Positions 35,624-44,938 of a stretch of 64,000 bases of DNA are shown here, in pieces (within the stretch, counting starts at the first letter, position 1; the number at the start of each line of letters is the position of its first letter). The position numbers and the translations under genes were made by a program. The stretch lies in NCBI RefSeq assembly GCF_013350005.1, contig NZ_JABVWW010000002.1, positions 124,001-188,000 of the forward strand, read 5' to 3'. A model generated the notes under the pieces. The model saw only the letters and a program-made list of their open reading frames with translations. It had not been told where the DNA came from and made no database searches. Source of the stretch: Methylocystis silviterrae (GTDB lineage: Bacteria > Pseudomonadota > Alphaproteobacteria > Rhizobiales > Beijerinckiaceae).

Positions 35624-36355
35624 ATGGAATGGCGCGACGACGCTCTCATCCTCGGCGCGCGTCGGCATGGCGAAACTTCCGTCATCCTCGAGGTGATGAC
35701 GCGCGGACACGGCCGCCATCTTGGTCTCGTGCGCGGCGGTCGCTCGCGCCGGCTCCGTCCGATTCTGCAGCCCGGCAATCTCGTCGCGGCGCAGTGGCGC
35801 GCGCGTCTTGAGGACCATCTCGGCGCCTTGACGGTCGAGCCGCTCGCCGCCCGCGCCGCCTATTTCCTCGACCGCGCCGCGGCGCTCCATGGCGTCGTCT
35901 CGCTCTGCGCGCTGCTGCGCCTGCTGCCGGAGCGCGACCCCCATGAGGAATTGTTTGAAATGGCCGACGCCATTGCGGCGCTGTTCGGCGACATTCGCGC
36001 CGGCGAAGGCGCCGCGACGATGTTGGCGCGATTCGAGCTTGCGCTGCTCGGCGCGCTCGGCTTCGGCCTCGATCTCAACGCCTGCGCGCTGACCGGCGCG
36101 AGAGACGATCTCGCCTATGTGTCGCCGAAATCCGGCCGCGCGGTGAGTCGCGCCGCCGGCGCGCCGTGGCGCGACAAACTCCTGCCCTATCCCGACTTTC
36201 TTCAGCATGAGAGCATTGTGGCGGAACAGGCCGATCTCATCGCCGCGTTCCGTTTGACCGGATATTTCCTGACGCGCGACGTGCTCAAGCCGCGCGGCGT
36301 CGCGCTGCCGGCGGCGCGCGAACTTTACGTCGGCGCTCTTTTGCGCGTGGCGTGA
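35624..36355 (+). CDS. recO: DNA repair protein RecO
   Basis: A mediator of RecFOR recombination that loads RecA on SSB-coated single strands. The 243-aa protein begins with the OB-fold (WRDDALILGARRHGETSVIL, GLVRGGRSRR, LQPGNLVAAQWRARL), continues into a helical domain (FELALLGALGFGLDLNACAL) and ends with LTGYFLTRDVL and LPAARELYV. Length and motif order match alphaproteobacterial RecO. It follows the DUF1737 gene by 7 bp. Its 3' end is followed by the 114-bp repeat starting at 36389. Confidence 0.94.
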   Translation: MEWRDDALILGARRHGETSVILEVMTRGHGRHLGLVRGGRSRRLRPILQPGNLVAAQWRARLEDHLGALTVEPLAARAAYFLDRAAALHGVVSLCALLRLLPERDPHEELFEMADAIAALFGDIRAGEGAATMLARFELALLGALGFGLDLNACALTGARDDLAYVSPKSGRAVSRAAGAPWRDKLLPYPDFLQHESIVAEQADLIAAFRLTGYFLTRDVLKPRGVALPAARELYVGALLRVA

Positions 36356-36388
36356 GGAAAAAACAGGGGACGCGTCGGCGAATCGCTT

Positions 36389-36502
36389 AGAGCGCTTCCC
36401 GGGCACATGGAATCATGTGATCGGAAAGAAATCGCTCAAAATCAAAATGTTGGAGCAGGTTCTCATCGAAAAAGCCTGTCAACTTTTTTGGAACCTGGTC
36501 TA
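36389..36502. repeat. 114-bp dispersed repeat, copy 1
   Basis: Runs from AGAGCGCTTCCC through CACATGGAATCATGTG (a perfect palindromic core) to GGAACCTGGTCTA. A copy of the same length at 50867-50980 is about 85-90% identical by eye. The ends are short inverted repeats (GAGC…GCTC, degenerate here to GGTC) and this copy is flanked by TA on both sides, as in IS630/Tc1-type miniature elements. Its last three bases are the stop codon of the minus-strand gene that follows. Confidence 0.88.
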
Positions 36503-36751
36503 GCGGCCCTTGTCGCCGCAAATATAGCGCGATTCATGGCTGCTGACGCCGTAGCCCTGATCGATGTCGACGAGCACCTCGCGGCAGAGCGCCTGCATCT
36601 CTTCGTCAGCGTCGCGCGCCTGAGGCGCGCGGTCCTGCGCGGCGACCGTCGAGCCGGCGACCGTCATTTGCGATCTATCCAAGGCGAACGAGGCGGATGT
36701 TACGAGCAGCGCGGCGATGAGCGACGAAAGCAGTTTCTTCATGGACGCCAT
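36500..36751 (-). CDS. Small secreted protein of unknown function
   Basis: An 83-aa protein from ATG 36751 (MASMKKLLSSLIAALLVTSA), with a clear signal peptide ending near SFA-LD. The mature part is about 60 aa, polar, with two Cys (ALCREVL and YICGDKGR) that could form one disulphide in the periplasm. The frame extends 18 codons upstream, but the signal peptide argues for the internal start; ATG 36742 (MKKLL) is also possible. Its TAG stop is formed by the terminal bases of the 114-bp repeat. No family was recognised. It is transcribed away from parC. Confidence 0.65.
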   Translation of the reverse strand: MASMKKLLSSLIAALLVTSASFALDRSQMTVAGSTVAAQDRAPQARDADEEMQALCREVLVDIDQGYGVSSHESRYICGDKGR

Positions 36752-36995
36752 GTTTTGAAAGCCGCGGAAAACCGGCGAAAATTCGACCGCGCCGATCCGC
36801 GCCATCGCTTCGCAAGCCTTCTAAAGGACGAAACGCGGCGTCTGCAATACCTTATTTGCTACGATTCCGCACAAAACGCAGCCGATGCGTCGACGACGCC
36901 CTTTCAGAGTTAAAGAGCCGCCTCGAAATCCTTCGCTTGCGCCGACGCCCCCGCGGCCATAGTACCGATCACAAAGGCAGAATCGGGTTTTTGAA

Positions 36996-39263
36996 ATGGC
37001 GCAAAAAGGCGGCGGGGGAAGCGGAAAAGCCAAGGGCGCAAGCGACGTTAGCGTGATTGCGCCGGTCGATCTGCGTGAGGCGCTCGAAGAGCGCTATCTG
37101 CGTTACGCGCTTTCGACGATCACCGGCCGCGCGCTGCCCGACGCCCGCGACGGGCTTAAACCCGTGCATCGACGCATACTTTACGGCATGCATATTCTTC
37201 GCCTCGACCCCGGCGCGCCGTTCAAGAAATGCGCAAAGATCGTCGGCGACGTGATGGGCTCGTTCCACCCGCATGGCGATCAGGCGATCTATGATGCGCT
37301 GGTGCGCCTGGCGCAGGATTTCTCCTCGCGCTATCCGCTCGTCGACGGGCAGGGCAATTTCGGCAATGTCGACGGCGATTCGGCGGCCGCCTATCGCTAC
37401 ACCGAGGCGCGCATGACGGCGGTCGCGCGCTCTCTTCTTGAAGGCATCGACGAAGACGCGATCGACTTCATCCCCAACTATTCCGGCGAGGAGAAGGAGC
37501 CGGTGGTGCTGCCGTCGGCGCTGCCCAATCTGCTCGCCAATGGCGCGCAGGGGATCGCCGTCGGCATGGCGACGTCGATCCCGCCGCATAATCTCGCCGA
37601 GCTGTGTGATGCGGCGCTCTATCTCATCTCTCACCGCAAGGCGACCGCCGAACAGCTGCTGACCTTTATGCAGGGGCCGGATTTTCCGACCGGCGGAATC
37701 GTCGTCGATAAGCGCGACGAGATCATCGAGACCTATCGCACCGGGCGCGGCTCCTTTCGTGTGCGCGCGCGCTGGATGAAAGAGGAGCTGCCGCGCGGCG
37801 GATGGGTCGTCGTCGTCACGGAAATCCCCTACGGCGTACAGAAGTCGCGCCTCATCGAACGGCTCGCCGAACTCATCTCTGAGCGCAAACTGCCGCTCGT
37901 CGCCGATGTGCGCGATGAATCGGCGGAAGACGTGCGCATCGTTTTTGAGCCGCGCGCGCGCACGGTCGATCCGGCGCTGATGATGGAGACGCTGTTCAAG
38001 CTCTCCGAACTCGAAACGCGCTTCACGATGAACATGAATGTGCTCGTCGACGGCGTGACGCCCCGCGTCGTTTCACTCGACGAGGCCTTGAGGCAATGGC
38101 TCGACCATCGCCGGACCGTGCTGCAGCGCCGCTCGCGCCATCGCCTCGCCGCGATCGTTCGGCGCATCGAGCAGTTGGAAGGCATGGTCATCGTCTTCCT
38201 CAATCTCGATGAGGTGATCCGCATCATCCGCGAAGAGGACGACGCCAAGGGGGAATTGAAAAAGGCGTTCAAGCTGACCGACCTGCAGGTCGAATACATC
38301 CTCGACACGCGGCTGCGCGCTCTGCGCCGGCTCGAAGAAATGGAGCTGAAGAAGGAGCTCAGCGAGCTCTCGGCCGAGCGCAAGGAGATCGAGTTGCTGC
38401 TCGCCGATGAGGACAAGCAGTGGAAGACCATCGCCTGGCAGGTGCGCGAACTCAAAAAAACCTATGGTCCGCAGACGCCGAAGGGCAAGCGGCGCACGAC
38501 ATTTGAGGACGCGCCCGAGGCGATCGATCTCGACCTCGCCGAAGCGATGATCGAACGCGAGCCGGTGACCATCGTCGTCTCGAAGAAGGGCTGGATTCGC
38601 GCGCTCAAGGGTCATGTGCAGGATCTCTCGACGCTGCAATTCAAGGGCGACGATGAACTCGGCGCCTCCTTCTTCGCGCAGACGACGTCGAAAATCTTGG
38701 CGCTCGCGTCGAACGGCAAGGCCTATACGCTCGATGCTTCAAAACTTCCGGGCGGGCGCGGACATGGCGAGCCGATCCGGCTCTTCGCCGAGATCGAGGA
38801 AGGCGCCGATGTCGTCGCCGTTCTGCCGCATGTCGCGGGCGCCGCGCTGCTGCTCGTCACGAATGACGGGCGCGGCTTCGTCGTGAGCGAAGACGATCTC
38901 TTATCGTCGACGCGCAAGGGGCGCGCGGCGCTCAATGTCGAGCCGCCCTCTATATTGAAGATCGTGACGCACGCGGAGGGCGATCATATCGCCATCATCG
39001 GCGAGAACCGGAAGCTGCTGGTGTTTCCCTTGAGCGAAGCGCCGCGCATGGCGCGCGGCAAGGGCGTGCGCATGCAGCGCTACAAGGACGGCGGCGTCGC
39101 GGACGCGAAGGTCTTTGCGCTGAAGGACGGCCTGACATGGACCGACGCCTCGAACCGCGTCTTCACGATCGACAAGGCGGAACTCAAGGACTGGATCGGC
39201 CACCGCGCCGAAGCGGGACGACTGCCGCCGAGAGGATTTCCGCGGAATAATCGGTTTGGGTGA
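36996..39263 (+). CDS. parC: DNA topoisomerase IV subunit A
   Basis: The cleavage subunit of the chromosome-decatenating topoisomerase. The 755-aa protein has the active-site Tyr135 in [10 protein letters not shown], with [19 protein letters not shown] and [19 protein letters not shown] before it. The C-terminal beta-pinwheel is shorter than in GyrA and lacks the GQRGGKG GyrA-box, which supports ParC. The C-terminal half reads [23 protein letters not shown] and ends [15 protein letters not shown]. The start is ATG 36996 in a Gly/Lys-rich leader. parE is not in the window. Confidence 0.95.
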   Translation: MAQKGGGGSGKAKGASDVSVIAPVDLREALEERYLRYALSTITGRALPDARDGLKPVHRRILYGMHILRLDPGAPFKKCAKIVGDVMGSFHPHGDQAIYDALVRLAQDFSSRYPLVDGQGNFGNVDGDSAAAYRYTEARMTAVARSLLEGIDEDAIDFIPNYSGEEKEPVVLPSALPNLLANGAQGIAVGMATSIPPHNLAELCDAALYLISHRKATAEQLLTFMQGPDFPTGGIVVDKRDEIIETYRTGRGSFRVRARWMKEELPRGGWVVVVTEIPYGVQKSRLIERLAELISERKLPLVADVRDESAEDVRIVFEPRARTVDPALMMETLFKLSELETRFTMNMNVLVDGVTPRVVSLDEALRQWLDHRRTVLQRRSRHRLAAIVRRIEQLEGMVIVFLNLDEVIRIIREEDDAKGELKKAFKLTDLQVEYILDTRLRALRRLEEMELKKELSELSAERKEIELLLADEDKQWKTIAWQVRELKKTYGPQTPKGKRRTTFEDAPEAIDLDLAEAMIEREPVTIVVSKKGWIRALKGHVQDLSTLQFKGDDELGASFFAQTTSKILALASNGKAYTLDASKLPGGRGHGEPIRLFAEIEEGADVVAVLPHVAGAALLLVTNDGRGFVVSEDDLLSSTRKGRAALNVEPPSILKIVTHAEGDHIAIIGENRKLLVFPLSEAPRMARGKGVRMQRYKDGGVADAKVFALKDGLTWTDASNRVFTIDKAELKDWIGHRAEAGRLPPRGFPRNNRFG

Positions 39264-39332
39264 GGGCAATTTGTGTTGGCCCACTCCTCTGACGATGATG
39301 TGAGTGGATAATGGACCGCCCCAGTCAGCGCC

Positions 39333-40817
39333 TCATTTCGTGGCGGCCGCCAGTCCGGCTGCGGCTATGTCATGCGAGATTGCAGAGACATCCATCTGGT
39401 AAGCGCCGGAGCGCAGCAGCCCGATCAATTCGATCGTAGATTCTCGCCATGTAAGAGTCGCAACGCGAGGCGGCCGTTTCTCGTCTGAGAGCGCTTGCAT
39501 GAGGGCGTCTGCGAGGCTCGCCGAATCGAGGAGATCGAAATAGCGCACATCCGAGCCGCCAAGTTCACGAAATTGGGGGATGTCGCTGGCGATGATGGGG
39601 GCGCCGCATTGTGCGGCCTCCACCAAGGGCAAACCAAAGCCTTCGGCGAAGGTCGTGAACACGGCCGCGCACGTCTCGCGGTAAAGGTGGCGCAAATCCG
39701 CATCACTCGCGTCGTCTAGCCAGAACAGACGCCGTCCCTTTTCCTCATGCTGCCGCAAGCGCTGTTCAAACGCCCGGGCGTTCCACCCGGGTCTGCCAAC
39801 AATGACAAGGTTGACGTCTATGTTGTCGGCCCAAAGACGTTCGAAAGCCTCGATCGCGACCGGATAGCCTTTGCGCGTCTCGACTGTGCCGACGCAGAGA
39901 AAAAATGGGCCTTGCGTCGCGATTTCGATTGCGGCCGCGGCTGGTTCTCTGGAGGGTTCAGCCGATAGATTGGCGCCCAGCCGCCACCAGCCGATTTTTT
40001 GGCTCCTGCACCATTTGTATCGCATCATCGCATACTCGGCATAGCACTTCGCGGAACTCCGAGAAATTGCAACGACCGCATCACTCCGGGAGACGACTTC
40101 GCTGAGCCAGGTCTCAAAGGCGATCACGAGTTCGGGTCCGTATAACGTCGGATAGAGGACTGGAAAAAGATCATAAACGCCAGCTACGACAGCGCCGCCT
40201 TGTTCTCTGAAGGAGCTGATGGCGTGCGCATAATTGTCCACATTGTTCCAGCCAGCGTCTAGCAACAGGAGTATATCGCCAGGGCGCGCTTCGATCCTGC
40301 CCATCACTCCGTCTATTTCGGCTAGGATAAGTCCCCCGCGAATCTGGACCGGTTGGCCGTTTCCCAGTTCCGTGACGTAATGAGCGGTCTCGCTGACAAC
40401 GCGTTGAATGCCCGTCACTTTGTCAAAAAATTTAGTGTCTGTGACATCAACGTATATGCATGGCTGGTCCCCGGGCGCGATCGTAATGAGCGGGAACTGT
40501 TGCTGCGGGGCCGGCCGTGGGGCTTCCTCTTCACGTTGGGCCGCGGGCGCCGCGCGGCGTTGCGGAGCAAGCACTCGTGACAATGTCCAGTACAGCTCCA
40601 GCATCCTACGATAGGCGCCGCGCGTAAACGGATCGACATCATACGTCGTGTCTGCTTTTTGAGCCTCGAGCTTATAGAGCCTTTCCGCTTCAATCTGACT
40701 GCGCAAATAGCCAACAACTTTGCGGTGATCACGTTGCGCAACTGTCACGCTGGCCTCAAACATCCGGGTTAAACCTGACAAAGCGAACGAGAAACTATTG
40801 ATCGTTTCTGCGTTCAT
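39333..40817 (-). CDS. GT-B glycosyltransferase (family 4-like)
   Basis: A 494-aa protein whose C-terminal half (about 290-480) is a glycosyltransferase group 1 domain: FLCVGTVETRKGYPVAIEAF, LVIVGRPGW, LFWLDDASDADLRHLY and the donor-site E-x7-E motif in EGFGLPLVEAAQCGAPIIASD. The N-terminal about 130 residues are polar and Gln/Arg-rich without a clear fold. It has no signal peptide or membrane segment, so it acts in the cytoplasm, probably in surface polysaccharide synthesis. No other sugar genes are adjacent, so substrates are unknown. It ends about 70 bp from the parC stop, convergently. Confidence 0.85.
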   Translation of the reverse strand: MNAETINSFSFALSGLTRMFEASVTVAQRDHRKVVGYLRSQIEAERLYKLEAQKADTTYDVDPFTRGAYRRMLELYWTLSRVLAPQRRAAPAAQREEEAPRPAPQQQFPLITIAPGDQPCIYVDVTDTKFFDKVTGIQRVVSETAHYVTELGNGQPVQIRGGLILAEIDGVMGRIEARPGDILLLLDAGWNNVDNYAHAISSFREQGGAVVAGVYDLFPVLYPTLYGPELVIAFETWLSEVVSRSDAVVAISRSSAKCYAEYAMMRYKWCRSQKIGWWRLGANLSAEPSREPAAAAIEIATQGPFFLCVGTVETRKGYPVAIEAFERLWADNIDVNLVIVGRPGWNARAFEQRLRQHEEKGRRLFWLDDASDADLRHLYRETCAAVFTTFAEGFGLPLVEAAQCGAPIIASDIPQFRELGGSDVRYFDLLDSASLADALMQALSDEKRPPRVATLTWRESTIELIGLLRSGAYQMDVSAISHDIAAAGLAAATK

Positions 40818-41171
40818 CTGACTTCTGAAGCGACAGTCTTGATGCCAACTTAAGCGACGTCTAATCGTTCCGGAGTCGAGACCGGAACGATTTGGCCAGC
40901 GCCGTGTAGGTTTTCTAAAGTAGTGACCTTAGTTGTCCTTTAGGGGCAACTCCTGCGGATACAATGCCGCTCTCTATAGATCCGCTATCGGTAAATCAAT
41001 CCATGACTGGCGAAAATGATGATTCTTGGCGCGGTTGGGAAAAAGTCCCGACGCGCGGCTTAGTCGAAGATCCACGCATCTTCATGACGCGCGCAATTTG
41101 CTCCCTCTCCTGCGCGAAGCGCGGGGGAGGGTTGGGGGAGGGGGCTTTTCCTGAAAGCTTCCGCAGGAAGT
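40818..41171. other. Intergenic region with partial palindromic repeat
   Basis: 354 bp between the glycosyltransferase gene and the periplasmic-protein gene. It contains the glycosyltransferase promoter side and, at 41102-41142, a truncated member of the CTCTCCC-type repeat. Apart from that I see no gene. Confidence 0.5.
41102..41142. repeat. Palindromic intergenic repeat, partial copy C
   Basis: CCCTCTCC and GGGGGAGGG arms around TGCGC-GAA-GCGC, followed by TTGGGGGAGGGGG, correspond to the first hairpin and linker of the full elements at 10456 and 47291. The rest of the element is missing. Confidence 0.6.
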
Positions 41172-41774
41172 TCAATCCGTCTTCGAAAAATCCGGAATCT
41201 TGAATCCGAGCTTGCCCTGGCGCCACAGCGTGAAGGCGACGCCGCCGGCCACGACGACGAAAACGGCGAAGGCGATATAGAGATAGAATTCCTCGTCGGT
41301 GACGAGGCCGACCGAGAACGGGTGCCGGCCTTCAAAGCGCTTGGCGCCGTCGTCGCTCGTCAGGCGCGCATAGAGCACGTATTCGCCGGGCTCCTTAAAA
41401 TTCTGGTCGAAATTCACCATGCCGTTGCGAAATTTCTGCACCGGCAGGCGGCCGACGATGTCGGCTTCGGGGTCGGCGTCGCCGTTCGGCCCGTTGCCGC
41501 GCAGGATGCGGATGTCCCAATTCATGTCGCGCAATTCAGTGTCGGCGGCGTCGAGCACGATGACGCTCGGGCCGACGTCCGGCAGCGTGATGCATTCCCG
41601 ATCGACGTTCTTCTTGGGCTGCATGGCGACGAATTTCATCGATTTGCCGCCAAGATCGATCGGACATTCCGGATCGTAATAATGCCAACCGGCGGCTGTC
41701 GCGGCGCATGGAGACAGCAACGACGCCGCGATAACGACGAGCGCAAAGCCCAGTAGAATTCTGCTCAAGGTCAA
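41172..41774 (-). CDS. Membrane-anchored periplasmic protein, uncharacterised
   Basis: A 200-aa protein with an N-terminal signal peptide (SRILLGFALVVIAASLLSPC), a periplasmic part (about 28-160) and a C-terminal membrane helix (YLYIAFAVFVVVAGGVAFTLW) with a short basic cytoplasmic tail. The ectodomain looks like a beta-sandwich and ends in EPGEYVLYARLTSDDG followed by RHPFSVG, reminiscent of FixG/Ig-like accessory domains. It contains two Cys (PECPIDL, RECITLP) that could be disulphide-linked. I recognise no family. The gene starts 9 bp after cysE and so is probably co-transcribed with it, although no functional link is evident. Confidence 0.8.
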   Translation of the reverse strand: MTLSRILLGFALVVIAASLLSPCAATAAGWHYYDPECPIDLGGKSMKFVAMQPKKNVDRECITLPDVGPSVIVLDAADTELRDMNWDIRILRGNGPNGDADPEADIVGRLPVQKFRNGMVNFDQNFKEPGEYVLYARLTSDDGAKRFEGRHPFSVGLVTDEEFYLYIAFAVFVVVAGGVAFTLWRQGKLGFKIPDFSKTD

Positions 41775-41783
41775 CCTCGCCCC

Positions 41784-42623
41784 TCACATGCCGGCGTCGA
41801 GATAGGCCAGCATCTGATCCATGGCAAGCGCCGGCTCGGCGCAGCGCGCGTCGCCGACGATTCTGGCCGGCACGCCGGCGACGGTCTTGTTGGCGGGCAC
41901 CGGGTCGAGCACCACGGAGCCGGCGGCGATCATGGCGCAGCGGCCGATTTCGATATTGCCGAGGATTTTCGCGCCGGCGCCGATCAGCACGCCGCGCCTG
42001 ACCTTGGGATGACGGTCGCCGCGCGCCTTGCCGGTGCCCCCTAACGTCACGCCATGCAGCATCGACACTTCGTCTTCGACGACGCTGGTCGCGCCGATGA
42101 CGACGCCGGTCGCGTGATCGATGAAAACGCTCTTGCCGATCACGGCGGCGGGGTGGATGTCGACCTGGAAGGTCTGCGACGAGAGGCTCTGCAGGATCAG
42201 GGCGAAGTCGCTGCGGCCGTTCTTCCACGCCCAATGCGCCAGCCGGTAGGTCTGCAGCGCATGGAAGCCTTTGAAATAAAGCGCCGGCTCGATCAGCCTT
42301 GTGCAGGCGGGGTCGCGCTCGAGCACGGCGAGCAGGTCGGCGCGGAAGGCCTCGACCAGTCCAGGCTCGCGCGCGGCGCATTCTTCGAACGCCTGGCGGA
42401 TGGCGATATAGGGGGCCTCCGGCCGGTCGAGGCGCTGCGCCACGCGATGCGCGACGACGCCCAGGACGCCGTTCTGCGAAAGGATCGCCGGATGCAGGAA
42501 GCCGCCGAGCTCCGGCTCGCGGCGCAGCACGTCCTCCGCCTCCGCGCGCAGCCGCGCGAACAACGGATCGTTCTGGGCGAAGTCGATGATTTTCGCGCCA
42601 TATTCGCGCGTTTCGGCGCCCAT
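41784..42623 (-). CDS. cysE: Serine O-acetyltransferase
   Basis: Acetylates serine for cysteine synthesis. The 279-aa protein has an N-terminal helical domain (about 1-150, with RQAFEECAAREPGLVEAFRA and YFKGFHALQTYRLAHWAW) and a left-handed beta-helix of hexapeptide repeats (DIHPAAVIGKSVFIDHATGV, GATSVVEDEVSMLHGVTLGG). The catalytic His/Asp pair is in FIDHATGVVIG, with GDRHPKVRRGVLIGAGAKILG following. The length is typical of the long CysE form. The downstream periplasmic-protein gene begins 9 bp after the stop. Confidence 0.95.
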   Translation of the reverse strand: MGAETREYGAKIIDFAQNDPLFARLRAEAEDVLRREPELGGFLHPAILSQNGVLGVVAHRVAQRLDRPEAPYIAIRQAFEECAAREPGLVEAFRADLLAVLERDPACTRLIEPALYFKGFHALQTYRLAHWAWKNGRSDFALILQSLSSQTFQVDIHPAAVIGKSVFIDHATGVVIGATSVVEDEVSMLHGVTLGGTGKARGDRHPKVRRGVLIGAGAKILGNIEIGRCAMIAAGSVVLDPVPANKTVAGVPARIVGDARCAEPALAMDQMLAYLDAGM

Positions 42624-42694
42624 CCGCCCCTCCTTGGTCAGGCAATAATATAGCGGAGCGCTCGGACAATAGCACGGGCGCCCGCCCGCGAGCG

Positions 42695-43462
42695 TTAAGG
42701 CCGCGTGTCCAGGAACTCCAGCACCGCCTGCTTGTAGATCCTGTCGCCGACAGCCCGGTTGTGGTCGCGGCCGGGAATATCGACCACGCGGGCGTTGGGG
42801 AAGAACTCGGCGAGCGGGAGCGGGTCGCCGGCGACGTCATCGCGCGTGCCGACGCAGATCAGCACCGGCGCGGTGATGCGCGCGAGCAACTCAGGCTCGA
42901 CGGACTTGCGGGCGCCGCGGACGCAGGCGGCGAGGGCGGCGAGGTCGCTGCGGGTGGATTCGGCGAAGCCGCGGAATATCTTGAGCGTCGAATCGTCGAT
43001 GTCCTCGATGCGCTCAATCTCCATGGCTTCGGCAAGGCCGCGCGGTAGGCCGGAGTTCTCGATGAGATTTTCGCCGATGCCGCCGAGGATCAAGGAGCGC
43101 ACGCGCTCGGGCGCGGCCAGCGCCAGCACCGTGCCGATGCGTCCGCCGAGCGAATAGCCCATGACGTCGGCGCGCGGGATCGACAAATGGTCGAGCAGAT
43201 GCACGATGTCGGCGGCCATGAGGTCGAGACTATATTGCGCCGGATCGTACAGCTTGGCGGAGCGACCATGGCCGCGGTTGTCGAAGACAATGACGCGGCG
43301 GCCGTCTTCGGTCAGCGTCTTGACCCATTGCGTGAACAGCCAGTTCACGGCATGGGTCGAGGCGAAGCCATGCACGAGGACGATCGGTTCGCCGCGATCT
43401 TCCGTTAAAGGCTCGAAATCCACATAGGCTATCTCGACGCCATCCGACAGGAACGTTTCCAT
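42695..43462 (-). CDS. Alpha/beta-fold hydrolase
   Basis: A 255-aa single-domain hydrolase. The nucleophile Ser104 is in MGYSLGGRIG, the oxyanion motif is LVHGFAST (about 29-36), the acid is probably Asp in CVGTRDDVAGDP and the catalytic His is in PGRDHNRAVGD near the C-terminus. DNRGHGRSAK is also typical. No signal peptide is present, so it should be cytoplasmic. The start is ATG 43462 (METFLSDG) or ATG 43474. The substrate cannot be inferred. It stands between cysE and tRNA-Arg(ACG) and is transcribed as a single gene. Confidence 0.85.
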   Translation of the reverse strand: METFLSDGVEIAYVDFEPLTEDRGEPIVLVHGFASTHAVNWLFTQWVKTLTEDGRRVIVFDNRGHGRSAKLYDPAQYSLDLMAADIVHLLDHLSIPRADVMGYSLGGRIGTVLALAAPERVRSLILGGIGENLIENSGLPRGLAEAMEIERIEDIDDSTLKIFRGFAESTRSDLAALAACVRGARKSVEPELLARITAPVLICVGTRDDVAGDPLPLAEFFPNARVVDIPGRDHNRAVGDRIYKQAVLEFLDTRP

Positions 43463-43623
43463 TAGAAATCCCATTTAGAGCCTTTTATCTAAATACTTGC
43501 GCCGTCGACGCAAGGCTGCGCGCGGCGAAAGTAAATGCGCTATTGCCATTCGCGTCGCTTGCCGGTAAACGAGCCGACACGTCGCCATAGCCCGTTTAAC
43601 GCACGGGGACTATGGCGAAGCAG

Positions 43624-43700
43624 GCGCCCGTAGCTCAGCTGGATAGAGCACCAGACTACGAATCTGGGGGTCAGAGGTTCGAATCCTTTCGGGCGCGCCA
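43624..43700 (+). tRNA. tRNA-Arg (anticodon ACG)
   Basis: Cloverleaf with acceptor GCGCCCG/CGGGCGC, D-arm GTAGCTCAGC, anticodon stem CAGAC/CTGGG around loop TACGAAT (anticodon ACG, read as ICG after deamination), T-arm GAGGTTCGAATCCTTTC and an encoded CCA. Length is 77 nt with CCA. Its last 28 bases are repeated almost perfectly at 45144-45171, so it is a likely integration target. Confidence 0.96.
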
Positions 43701-44155
43701 TCCTATCAAAGCTCACAAGTCAAAAAGGCTGACGAGCTACTAGCCCTTCCCCCGCGCGGGTCGCCCAAAAGTTGATGGCGAAAGACGTGCTGAGCGCTCG
43801 CGATGGCGCAAATCACCACCGAACGTCCATTTGCGCGCCGCAGCCTGCGCGGGACGATTTTGAGGGTGGAAGGAATACAAAAACGAGCGGTCATAGCGAA
43901 ACGCGGGAGGCCCCAAACCGGGGTAACCGAGACGCTCCGCTTCCATGTCGCCATCCTTCCAAGCCTGCATTGAGGGCAAAGGAGGCGCCGGTCTGAGCCA
44001 ATTTCAACGATTGCTCCCGCGCGTCTGGCCGCCGGCCACATCGATTCGACAACGGCTCACCGCCATCGCTGGCCTTGTCTGAACGGTAGATAGGTCCATA
44101 TTTTCCGCAGGGTCGGCCGCCATTTGGGCAAAGTCGGCTTGGTGGAGACGCCACA
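43701..44155. other. Gene-poor region after tRNA-Arg(ACG)
   Basis: 455 bp with no convincing gene. The open frames here have no family-like composition and overlap one another on both strands. Base composition is lower in GC than the core genes. It forms the left part of the putative tRNA-linked island remnant. Confidence 0.5.
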
Positions 44156-44407
44156 ATGATCGAAACATTGATAGGACTCATCTTTCTCGTCATCATCATC
44201 GGGGTTTTTTGGTGGGCCGCGACGACCTTGCTCCGTGTCATTCCTCTCGCGGAGCCATTTCGAACGGTTGTTCACGTGCTCGTCGTTTTGGTCGGGGTGT
44301 TCATCGTTCTTTATGTGGCGCAGATGTTCCTGGAGGCAGCCGGCATTAAAGTGCCATGGCCCAAGTTTGGCGAAGTGAAATCAATACACTTGGTCATGCC
44401 GGCCTGA
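44156..44407 (+). CDS. Small two-helix membrane protein
   Basis: An 83-aa protein with two long hydrophobic helices: residues 3-27 (ETLIGLIFLVIIIGVFWWAA) and 38-62 (VVHVLVVLVGVFIVLYVAQM), joined by a short loop and followed by a polar tail. ATG 44156 follows GGTGGAGACG, a plausible ribosome-binding site. No family was recognised; such proteins are common as hypothetical genes in rhizobial accessory regions. It lies inside the interval bounded by tRNA-Arg and its duplicated 3' end. Confidence 0.65.
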   Translation: MIETLIGLIFLVIIIGVFWWAATTLLRVIPLAEPFRTVVHVLVVLVGVFIVLYVAQMFLEAAGIKVPWPKFGEVKSIHLVMPA

Positions 44408-44854
44408 GTGATCCGTTCACACTGACGTGGACCCGCGCAGCTGCACCGCTCAGGTGCTGCTGACGAGTCTTCAAACGCATGCGGACACCGCTTGCCGAAA
44501 AGTTTTCGTGCAGCGATCTTTCGTTGTCCGCAGGCTCGACCTCAGCAATCTTAGCCCCTCAAGCAGGCGCTTTGCGGCTCTTCGAGTCTGAGCAGATTGT
44601 CGTCGGGAATACTCAGGTCGTCGACGACCTCTCGCAAAGCGATGCGTTTTCGTCGCGCTTGGCATGCTGAAGGTTTTGCTTTCGTTGCTGGTCAAGAATT
44701 CAGCGACATATTGTTGTCAGGGATTCGCCCACTTCTTTTTTGTCTGTCTATATCTCCCATATGATGTGCGCGATCTCGGCGAGGTCATCCGGACCGACGC
44801 AGTTATGTGGACAAGCCAAAGCCGGCGCCATCGCACGGAAAAGGAATGCACATC
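44408..44854. other. Gene-poor region inside the tRNA-linked interval
   Basis: 447 bp without a credible gene. It is AT-richer toward its right end (TTTTTTGTCTGTCTATATCTC near 44736) and includes the upstream region of the 27-aa membrane peptide gene. No repeat or RNA was recognised. Confidence 0.45.
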
Positions 44855-44938
44855 ATGGATACCCAGACGCTCCTCCTCATTATTATTGTTGTTCTCCTGC
44901 TTGGCGGCGGTTGGTATGGCCGTGGACGTTGGTTTTAG
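44855..44938 (+). CDS. Tiny hydrophobic membrane peptide (27 aa)
   Basis: ATG 44855 to TAG 44938 encodes MDTQTLLLIIIVVLLLGGGW followed by YGRGRWF: one membrane helix, a Gly-rich turn and an aromatic/basic end. AAAAGGA lies 9 bp upstream as a ribosome-binding site. Very short proteins of this design (LLLIIxVVLLLGGG-W-Y-GRGRW) recur in Rhizobiales and resemble the DUF3309 group. The pattern is much too regular for a chance frame. Function unknown. Confidence 0.7.
   Translation: MDTQTLLLIIIVVLLLGGGWYGRGRWF

Noticed and set aside
43706-44041. A 111-codon open frame on the minus strand after tRNA-Arg
   Set aside because: Overlapping frames on both strands, no ribosome-binding site, composition not protein-like.
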